From contig NZ_LN831275.1 in assembly GCF_900069005.2 (NCBI RefSeq), positions 105,472-169,471 of the forward strand: DNA of 64,000 nt. The letters are read 5' to 3'. Shown here piece by piece: positions 35,263 to 41,475 of the stretch. Source of the stretch: Paenibacillus sp. GM2. GTDB taxonomy: Bacteria > Bacillota > Bacilli > Paenibacillales > Paenibacillaceae. Position 1 is the first letter of the stretch; every line of letters starts with the position of its first letter. The notes beneath the pieces are model-generated. The model was not told the DNA's origin, made no database searches, and was given only the letters and a program-made list of their open reading frames with translations. The translations under genes and the position numbers were made by a program.

Positions 35263-36123
35263 CTAATACAATTTCTCGGAAATAGCTCGGGCTGTTACTT
35301 CTCTGGTTCTCAGCGCCTCGTCCTTCATTTGCAGGGAGACGGCCACATTCAGAATATCGATGACAGCCAACTGCGAGATTTTCGCGGAAAGAGAGCTGCC
35401 TTGCAGCGGATTCTCTCTGGCGATCATCAGCAAGCTGATATCCGCTACTTTCGTAATTGGCGAACGGGCGTTGCTTGTGATGGCGATGACGGTTGCCCCC
35501 GTCTTTTTAGCCAAGGTCAGATTTTCAATTGTATCCTTCGTGCTTCCGGAGATCGAAATGCCAACCGCCACATCCTCTTTGGTCATTAGGGCTGCTTCCA
35601 TAGCCTGAAAGTGAGTATCCGCTTTGGCGCTGCTTAGTTTGCCAATTCGTGAGAAGCTATGTGCCGCTTGCATCGCTGTCAATCCAGACGAACCAACGCC
35701 AAAGAAATAAATACAGCGGGCCCGAAGCAGCGCATGGATCGCTTTGCCCAACTGATCGGAAACGGCCAGTTCTCTTGTCTGCTCCAAGGTGCGGATATGA
35801 TTGGCTATTATTTTCTCATTTAGCGCGGTCGAATCGTCCTCTTCTGTTATCTCTTGATGCAAATTATCGATCGGCTTCACCAGATCCTGTGCCAATGACA
35901 ATTTGAAATCCTGGAATCCTTGAAACTTTAACTTCCGGCATAAGCGCAGCACCGTTGTTTCTCCTACATCGGCTTTTTCCGCCAGCTCGGTCACAGAATG
36001 ATAAATAATATCGGAGGCGTTATCCAGAATATATTGCGCCACTTTTTGCTCCGCCTTGGTAAGCCCGTTCAAATTACTGTGTATATTTAGGAGCGTCTTC
36101 CCCATCCCTGGTATGGTTGACAA
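35263..36123 (-). CDS. MurR/RpiR-family transcriptional regulator
   Basis: This 286-residue regulator has an N-terminal RpiR helix-turn-helix (LTKAEQKVAQYILDNASDI, VTELAEKADVGETTVLRLCRKL) and a SIS phosphosugar-binding domain (IYFFGVGSSGLTAMQAAHSF, VAVGISISGSTKDTIENL). Such proteins respond to sugar phosphates. It is encoded just upstream of the importer/DUF4127/FAD genes on the same strand but with its own terminator, so it probably controls that operon. TTG at 36123 has GGGGA eight bases upstream and is preferred over the ATG at 36105, which has no ribosome site. Confidence 0.92.
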   Translation of the reverse strand: MSTIPGMGKTLLNIHSNLNGLTKAEQKVAQYILDNASDIIYHSVTELAEKADVGETTVLRLCRKLKFQGFQDFKLSLAQDLVKPIDNLHQEITEEDDSTALNEKIIANHIRTLEQTRELAVSDQLGKAIHALLRARCIYFFGVGSSGLTAMQAAHSFSRIGKLSSAKADTHFQAMEAALMTKEDVAVGISISGSTKDTIENLTLAKKTGATVIAITSNARSPITKVADISLLMIARENPLQGSSLSAKISQLAVIDILNVAVSLQMKDEALRTREVTARAISEKLY

Positions 36124-36283
36124 GTGCCTTATCCCCTTTCAATCAGCCAATTATTGAACTTTATCTTCTTTTTTACTCGTTCGGAAGATTGATTTCTTCT
36201 ATTTTATCCGAGATTGAGTTGAATAGGCAAGGACAAGACCAGGTTATCGCACCCTTTGGAATCACAATCAACCTCAGTCCGGA

Positions 36284-36324
36284 CAAAAACAGCCACCCCT
36301 TTCTTAAATAGAAAAGGATGGCTG
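36284..36324 (-). terminator. Terminator after Eis-type acetyltransferase gene
   Basis: The minus-strand stem CAGCCATCC (36316-36324) with GGGGTGGCTG (36290-36299) is followed by TTTTTG. It ends the acetyltransferase transcript ten bases after the stop. Confidence 0.85.
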
Positions 36325-36333
36325 CCTATGACA

Positions 36334-37506
36334 TTAAAATGAGTCCATCAGATAGGTCGTCCCATGCGGAATGATGCGCTCCAGTGCAGCAGCGGCTGAC
36401 TCCTCTCCGGCCAATCGGCCGTAACGGTACATTTCTTGCGGACGTCTATATCCTATAAGCATCGTCGTCAAGGTCTGGATGTCACAAGTGAGCTCGGCTT
36501 CGGCCGAAGCTTCATCAAGCTTGCTTAGCTGCCCTCTTCCCTCAGGCGCTACATATAGCTGCCAGACCCCATGATTCCATGACGCTGTCGTATCTTCAAT
36601 CCGCAGCTTCAGGGTCGTTCCTGCCTGCGCTGCCTGGAATGAATATTCATTAATAAACGGAGCGGCATCGACAATCCGGGCCATGAAATAAGGAATAATC
36701 TCCTGATTGAAGCGCGGGTTATCAACCAGGAATGGCAAGAAATCATCCATCGGGACGAATTTGATTACCGCTTGGTTCACCATGGAATCGTGGTTAGCGA
36801 AGTAAGTCCACAATGCTTCACGGGCCATCTCGTTATGGTAAACAAACTCCTCGATGGTTAACTCGCGGTTCGCAACATTGTACAGAGCGTACCCTTGCGG
36901 AGTGCCATCCTCCGAGAAATAGACAACATCATGTCCATTCTCATCCAAGACCGACCTCTCCCACCAATCGCGATCACGCAGCAACGTACCATTATATCGC
37001 TGCGCAAATGGCCTGTATATTTGATCCAACAGGGCAATATCCCTCAGATCCCTTCTGACTCTGCCAACAAAGTTCTTGCGGGCCGGAAATTGATTTACCG
37101 GAATCGTATAATTCCGATGCTCGGTCATAAGCTCCCAGCCGAACTTACGATAATAAGCGAAGGAGAAGGGATTCAGACAGGAGATCGTCTGGCCCTGATC
37201 TTTCATGACGTTTAACGCCTGGGTAAGCAAACCGCGCACCAAGCCACTGCGGCGATTCTCCGGCCAGGAGGAGACTCCGGCGATGCCGCCCATATCAAAG
37301 GGCTTGCCCTGAATATAGATTTGCAGCGGCAGAAGCATAAGCTTCGCCAGCAGCTGCCCGTTCTCAAAGGCTCCCCAAGCCTGCTCCGGCTTGAAGCGGG
37401 TTCTTCGTTCAGTCCGTTCCACAGGAGACAGCTTGTACTGAAACGCATATTCTCCCAGATCTGCGCTCAGATCGAATTCTTCTGCAACCAATTGTCTGAT
37501 TTCCAT
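36334..37506 (-). CDS. Eis-family GNAT N-acetyltransferase
   Basis: This 390-residue protein has two tandem GNAT folds and an SCP2-like C-terminal domain, the architecture of Eis. The first GNAT shows the acetyl-CoA block IAGVSSWPENRRSGLVRGLLTQAL (R/Q-x-x-G-x-G/A variant) and SFAYYRKFGWE; the C-terminus ends with GTTYLMDSF. Mycobacterial Eis acetylates aminoglycosides and proteins; Bacillus homologues (YfmK-like) have unclear roles. ATG at 37506 has GGGGGA eight bases upstream. The gene is monocistronic. Confidence 0.88.
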   Translation of the reverse strand: MEIRQLVAEEFDLSADLGEYAFQYKLSPVERTERRTRFKPEQAWGAFENGQLLAKLMLLPLQIYIQGKPFDMGGIAGVSSWPENRRSGLVRGLLTQALNVMKDQGQTISCLNPFSFAYYRKFGWELMTEHRNYTIPVNQFPARKNFVGRVRRDLRDIALLDQIYRPFAQRYNGTLLRDRDWWERSVLDENGHDVVYFSEDGTPQGYALYNVANRELTIEEFVYHNEMAREALWTYFANHDSMVNQAVIKFVPMDDFLPFLVDNPRFNQEIIPYFMARIVDAAPFINEYSFQAAQAGTTLKLRIEDTTASWNHGVWQLYVAPEGRGQLSKLDEASAEAELTCDIQTLTTMLIGYRRPQEMYRYGRLAGEESAAAALERIIPHGTTYLMDSF

Positions 37507-37598
37507 AGGATATTCCCCCATTTCGTGTCCCAATTGTTATAGTCGGACACCCTATAGGTATAAGAGTACCTTGGAAATCCAGATTGTTCCACCTATAT

Positions 37599-39230
37599 TT
37601 ACACTAATCCATTTACTTTTCCCGACTCATCCAGATAGATTCGCTCGGCTGCCGGAACCTTTGGCAATCCGGGCATCGTTACGATGTTCCCGGTATGAAC
37701 GACCACAAAGCCAGCTCCCGCCGATAGTGTAATATCTTTGACCTGTATGGTAAAGCCTTCCGGCGCACCAAGCAATGCAGGCTGATCGGAGAAGGAGTAC
37801 GGTGTTTTCGCCATACATACCGGCATATTTCCATATCCGAGCTGCTCGATCTGCTCCAGCTTCTTAAGTGCGGATGGAGTCAGGTGCGCGCCGGCACCGC
37901 GGTAGATTTGACGGATGATCGTCTCCATTTTAGCCATTAGGCTGCTGTCCTTCGGATATAGAGGGGTAAAGCTTACCGGCTCATGCTGCAAAATATCCCG
38001 CAATGTCTCGGCCATCCGCCGACCACCGGCGCCACCTTCTGCCCATACATCCGATACCTCCGCTTTCACTCCAAGACGGCGGCAGTGATCAACAACCAAG
38101 GCTACTTCTTCGTCATGATCATGCGCGAAATGGTTAATGGCAACCATAACCGGTACCCTGAATTTGCGGATATTCTCAATATGCCGCTCCATATTGGCGA
38201 GTCCTGCCTGCAGCGCAGCTGCGTTAAGATCATCCAATTCATTTTTGGAAACCCCACCGTTATATTTCAATGCTTTAATCGTTACCACCAACACTGCTGC
38301 GGCTGGATCAAGCCCGGACTGGCGACATTTGATATCAAAAAACTTCTCCGCCCCCAGATCAGCACCAAACCCCGCTTCAGTCACCACAATATCCGCCAGC
38401 TTCAGCGCTGTCTTGGTACCGATCACGCTGCTGCAACCATGGGCAATATTGGCGAAGGGACCGCCGTGAACGAAGACAGGAGTTCCTTCTGCGGTCTGCA
38501 CCATATTGGGCTTGATGGCATCCTTCAGCAATACTGTCATAGAATCGACGGCACCGATCTGCTCCGCCGTGATCGCCTCTCCCGCCATATTATAGGCCAC
38601 GATAATCCGTCCCAGCCGCTGTCTGAGATCCGATAGATCCTCGCTTAAGCATAGGATGGCCATAATTTCTGAAGCTGTTGTGATCATAAAGCCCGATTCA
38701 TGTACGCTTCCGTTGCCGTCGCCAATGCCGCACACAATTCGCCGCAGACTGCGGTCATTCATATCCATCGCATGTTTCCAGACAATTCTCTGCGTATCGA
38801 TCTGCAGCTTATTTCCGTGATAAATCTGATTTTCAATCATTGCGGACAGCAGATTATGCGCTGCAGTGATAGCATGGATATCCCCGGTAAAATGCAAATT
38901 AATATCTTCAGCGGGCAAAATTTCCGCCTTGCCACTGCCAGTCGCCCCACCCTTCATACCGAAGCAAGGGCCGAGGGAAGGCTCTCTAAGCGCAGCGATC
39001 GCAGGAATGCCAATAGCATTTAACGCTTGGGAGAGACCGATCGTCGTCAGCGTCTTCCCCTCCCCGGCAGGCGTAGGGTTCATCGCTGTCACAAGCACTA
39101 GCTTGCCGTCTGCACAATTCTGCAGATCCTCTCGGATTTGCAAGTCAATCTTGCATTTATATTTTCCGTACAGTTCAAGATATTTCTCATCGATTCCAAA
39201 AGATTTGGCTACGTCTATAATAGGCTTCAT
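37599..39230 (-). CDS. fhs: Formate--tetrahydrofolate ligase
   Basis: This enzyme of about 543 residues makes 10-formyl-THF from formate, ATP and THF. The P-loop TPAGEGKT is at 53-60; the signature blocks EPSLGPCFGMKGGATGSG, LPAEDINLHFTGDIHAI and VATIRALKYNGG-like VVTIKALKYNGG are present, and length is normal. The ATG at 39230 lies 12 bases after GGAGG; a TTG at 39242 lies directly next to it and is less likely. The gene has a 325-base leader containing a strong terminator hairpin and an extended stem structure, which suggests attenuation control. Confidence 0.95.
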   Translation of the reverse strand: MKPIIDVAKSFGIDEKYLELYGKYKCKIDLQIREDLQNCADGKLVLVTAMNPTPAGEGKTLTTIGLSQALNAIGIPAIAALREPSLGPCFGMKGGATGSGKAEILPAEDINLHFTGDIHAITAAHNLLSAMIENQIYHGNKLQIDTQRIVWKHAMDMNDRSLRRIVCGIGDGNGSVHESGFMITTASEIMAILCLSEDLSDLRQRLGRIIVAYNMAGEAITAEQIGAVDSMTVLLKDAIKPNMVQTAEGTPVFVHGGPFANIAHGCSSVIGTKTALKLADIVVTEAGFGADLGAEKFFDIKCRQSGLDPAAAVLVVTIKALKYNGGVSKNELDDLNAAALQAGLANMERHIENIRKFRVPVMVAINHFAHDHDEEVALVVDHCRRLGVKAEVSDVWAEGGAGGRRMAETLRDILQHEPVSFTPLYPKDSSLMAKMETIIRQIYRGAGAHLTPSALKKLEQIEQLGYGNMPVCMAKTPYSFSDQPALLGAPEGFTIQVKDITLSAGAGFVVVHTGNIVTMPGLPKVPAAERIYLDESGKVNGLV

Positions 39231-39337
39231 TCCTTGCGACAACCTCCATGAGCTTAAAATTGCGGATTCTAAAATGCTGCACCGTTATATTGTACATGAA
39301 CTGAAACACTTAGTATGTGCAAAAAAGAACAATCAAT

Positions 39338-39377
39338 CAAAAACAGGCCGACAACCCTTATTATGGTCATCAACCTG
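39338..39377 (-). terminator. Hairpin terminator (possible attenuator) in the fhs leader
   Basis: The minus-strand arm CAGGTTGATGACC (39365-39377) pairs along 13 positions (several G-U) with GGGTTGTCGGCCTG (39344-39357) and is followed by TTTTTG. It may simply end the zinc-ribbon transcript, or act as the attenuator of a regulatory leader before fhs. Confidence 0.65.
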
Positions 39378-39419
39378 CTTCGATAGTTATCCAGCTATTG
39401 TTAATAAGAAGCTTATGCC

Positions 39420-39545
39420 TGCAGCAGGTACGGGAGCACCTGAAATGTTCCGGAGGAAACAAAACTTGATAAGCATTTGCTCAAGCCCGGCTGACTTCAA
39501 GATTCGATGTCGAATAAGCTCAGGATCAGGAGCTCCCTTGCTGCA
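39420..39545 (-). ncRNA. Candidate structured RNA (long interrupted closing stem) upstream of fhs
   Basis: Arms at 39420-39443 and 39526-39545 pair over 18 bases in three blocks (TGCAGCA/TGCTGCA, GGGAGC/GCTCCC, CCTGA/TCAGG) with one internal loop and one mismatch. Inside are small hairpins, for example ATTCG-ACAT-CGAAT and GTTTCC/GGAAC on the minus strand. The element starts 12 bases after the zinc-ribbon stop codon and is followed by the hairpin terminator at 39338-39377, the aptamer-then-terminator order of a riboswitch. It does not show the conserved bases of ZTP, THF, SAM or T-box leaders that I can recognise. It could instead be a 3' UTR fold. Confidence 0.4.
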
Positions 39546-39556
39546 ACCTGATCATT

Positions 39557-40045
39557 CTATGGGGCTAGCCGATTTCCGCACTTCTCACAAAAAAGATCCG
39601 TCTCATTCACAACAGCGTGGCAGGATGCGCAATGCTTCTGAATGACCAGCACCTCGCTCGCGGACTCTTCTTCGACAGGGACTATCTTGGCAATCTCCTC
39701 GAATTGATGTCCACAGGACGGACAGAACTTCGTGTCCATCGGTACCACTCTGCCACAGACACATTCCTTCTCATCCTTAATCTCTCTGATCTTATATTCC
39801 AATTGCTCGACTTCTTCCTCAAGTCCACGGATCAAATTGCTCTGCTCCTGAACGAGGGACTCAAGCGTATCCAGCTGTTTTTTGGTATAAGCTTCATAGA
39901 CCTCTTTGCCAATCAATAAATAGCTTTTCTCAATTTCCTTCCGCTTGCTGGAGATTTGCGAATTGATCTTGGCAATCTCCACAGAATCCTTGGCCAAGTC
40001 TGCCGCTTTGGCTGCGCCATCCTTCAATTTATCAAAGATCCCCAC
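39557..40045 (-). CDS. Coiled-coil zinc-ribbon protein
   Basis: This 162-residue cytosolic protein begins with an amphipathic helix (MGIFDKLKDGAAKAADLAK), continues as a coiled coil (about 25-92, Glu/Lys-rich heptads) and ends in two zinc ribbons: CVCG...CPSCG (about 95-112) and CASC...CEKCG (about 139-158). GTG at 40045 follows AGGGG with good spacing. Such proteins are common in Firmicutes; no function is established. The terminator-rich leader of fhs begins right after its stop. Confidence 0.85.
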   Translation of the reverse strand: MGIFDKLKDGAAKAADLAKDSVEIAKINSQISSKRKEIEKSYLLIGKEVYEAYTKKQLDTLESLVQEQSNLIRGLEEEVEQLEYKIREIKDEKECVCGRVVPMDTKFCPSCGHQFEEIAKIVPVEEESASEVLVIQKHCASCHAVVNETDLFCEKCGNRLAP

Positions 40046-40175
40046 TTGAATCCCCTACTTTCGAGTTAATGTCAGTTCAATTATTCTATTCCTAATAATA
40101 CCTGAAAATAACAAAGAAGTTTGTCGATTTTTATTTTTTGCTGTACTCTCTTTTGATCATAATAGAAAATATCCG

Positions 40176-40222
40176 AAAAGCAAAGCCGCCTCCGGTCTGA
40201 ATTCGCAGACCGGAGGCGGCTT
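40176..40222 (-). terminator. Very strong terminator after the EamA transporter gene
   Basis: A perfect 17-base stem (40183-40199 with 40206-40222, starting AAGCCGCCTCCGG) with a 6-base loop is followed on the minus strand by TGCTTTTC. It lies 17 bases after the transporter stop. Confidence 0.9.
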
Positions 40223-40238
40223 ATAAAAGACCTATGAA

Positions 40239-41207
40239 CTATGTCAACCGTTTCTCGCCCGTAGCTTTCATTCTTAGCTTAGTGAGCTGAGGAAAGATGA
40301 CGCCAAGCAGAACGACGATAACGCCGATCCATTGCAGCAATGTCACCTGCTCATGGAGAACCAGCGAAGAGAGCAATACCGCAACCGGAAGCTCAATGGC
40401 TCCAAGAATTCCGGCCATATCCTCGCCGATATGAGGTACGCCAATCGCGAACAATACGGGAGGTATGAATGCTCCGAAGAAACCGAGCAGGAGCCCGAAC
40501 ACCAGCAACTGGCTCCACAGCAGACCATTAAACAGGAAATGCGGCGGGAATAGTATAAAGACTAACACGAGTCCGCCTGTAATCATCCAGGCACTGCGAT
40601 AAGCCGGTTTAATCGATGTCATTGCCTTGCCGCTAAAGAGAACAAACATAGAATAGCTCACGGCTGCGAGTAATCCGAACGTGACCCCGATTGCAGAGAA
40701 ACGGCCTCCTGCCTGCCCTGTCAGCCCGGCGGCCAGCAGCGTTCCCCCAAACAGCAATACAAGTGTGAACAGCATAACCCCATTCGGGCGCTGGCGCTTG
40801 CTGATCGCCTGAATCAGCACAGTAATCCAGGTGAACTGGAATAATAGTATAATGGCCAATGATGCCGGGATATATTGCAATGAATGATAATATACCAGAC
40901 CTGTTATAGCGGTAGGCGTTCCGACTAACATCAGCAGCAATCTCTGCTTCCAGGTCAGCTTCGACGAGGCATCTGCTGTTGCACTTCCCGAGCCTCCTAG
41001 CTTCCTCTGCTCTTCCCGCAGTTGGCGTCTCTCTTTAAGCTTGGTATATATAGCCAGCATCCATGCTAATATGCAGCCTGTCAGTAGTTGTGTGCCTACC
41101 ACTTCACCAAGCTGGTAGCCATGTCCATAGGCAAGTACAACGATGGTCGACAATATGCCATAACTGCTTGCACCGATAAATACGGATAATAAGTACTTCA
41201 TTTTCAT
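40239..41207 (-). CDS. EamA/DMT-family transporter under riboswitch control
   Basis: This 322-residue protein has ten transmembrane helices arranged as two EamA repeats (first ends near residue 160, second from GVTFGLLAAVSYSMFVLFSGK to GVIFPQLTKLR), with a cytoplasmic Ser/Gly-rich loop at about 55-85. GGGGGAG precedes the ATG. Its leader contains, in order, a consensus promoter, a palindrome, a purine-type aptamer and an overlapping terminator (41251-41455). By analogy with PbuE it may export purine bases or nucleosides, but DMT proteins carry many substrates and the ligand class is the only clue. Confidence 0.88.
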   Translation of the reverse strand: MKMKYLLSVFIGASSYGILSTIVVLAYGHGYQLGEVVGTQLLTGCILAWMLAIYTKLKERRQLREEQRKLGGSGSATADASSKLTWKQRLLLMLVGTPTAITGLVYYHSLQYIPASLAIILLFQFTWITVLIQAISKRQRPNGVMLFTLVLLFGGTLLAAGLTGQAGGRFSAIGVTFGLLAAVSYSMFVLFSGKAMTSIKPAYRSAWMITGGLVLVFILFPPHFLFNGLLWSQLLVFGLLLGFFGAFIPPVLFAIGVPHIGEDMAGILGAIELPVAVLLSSLVLHEQVTLLQWIGVIVVLLGVIFPQLTKLRMKATGEKRLT

Positions 41208-41250
41208 TTCCTATTGCTCCCCCTTGATAGCATTTGAATCCAGGAAACGC

Positions 41251-41307
41251 AAAAAATCCTAACTACGATATAAGAATCAGTAACGAATTCTCTATATCGT
41301 AGTTAGG
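41251..41307 (-). terminator. Riboswitch expression-platform terminator
   Basis: A perfect 15-base stem (41258-41272 with 41293-41307, CCTAACTACGATATA as 5' arm) is followed on the minus strand by ATTTTTT. The 5' arm includes the 3' strand of aptamer P1, the J3/1 cytosine and the end of P3, so aptamer folding and termination exclude each other. Confidence 0.9.
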
Positions 41308-41379
41308 AAGTTACGGCTTCCTGTAGAAACCCTCGCCCGTTCTAGCCGTCAATCGGCTATCTGCGAGGTTATACGAAAG
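41296..41379 (-). ncRNA. Purine-type riboswitch aptamer with hairpin insertion in L2
   Basis: On the minus strand: P1 TCGTA/TACGA; J1/2 TAA; P2 CCTCGC/GCGAGG; L2 starting GATA and ending CGG; J2/3 GTTTCTAC; P3 AGGAAG/CTTCCT with L3 CCGTAA; J3/1 ending in C (41302), the position that selects guanine-type ligands. All L2-L3 kissing bases known from xpt are kept, but an extra 18 bases (41340-41357, a GCCG-ATTGA-CGGC hairpin) sit between GATA and CGG. One additional A (41304) precedes J3/1. Ligand binding would prevent terminator formation, giving an ON switch as in pbuE. Confidence 0.85.
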
Positions 41380-41395
41380 TAAGATCAAATTCCTT

Positions 41396-41411
41396 CATGG
41401 TCCGGACCATG
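41396..41411. promoter_or_regulatory. Perfect 16-bp palindrome in the riboswitch leader
   Basis: CATGGTCCGGACCATG lies between the promoter start point and the aptamer. It may be a repressor operator or an RNA hairpin at the 5' end of the leader. Confidence 0.5.
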
Positions 41412-41426
41412 TCAACACCTCAGACC

Positions 41427-41455
41427 ATAATACATGACAAGAGGGAGACTGTCAA
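41427..41455 (-). promoter_or_regulatory. Consensus sigma-A promoter of the riboswitch/EamA transcript
   Basis: The minus-strand -35 TTGACA (41450-41455) and -10 TATTAT (41427-41432) are 17 bases apart. Transcription would start near 41420, about 40 bases before the aptamer. Confidence 0.85.
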
Positions 41456-41475
41456 TGCATATTCTTCGATTTATT

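Noticed and set aside
39231..39556. ZTP (pfl) or THF riboswitch before fhs
   Set aside because: The gene is a classical target, but I could not find the conserved ZTP or THF aptamer bases; kept only as an unassigned structure.
38866..39645. 259-aa plus-strand frame running from fhs through the leader into the zinc-ribbon gene
   Set aside because: It overlaps two recognised genes in antisense and has no start signals or family pattern.
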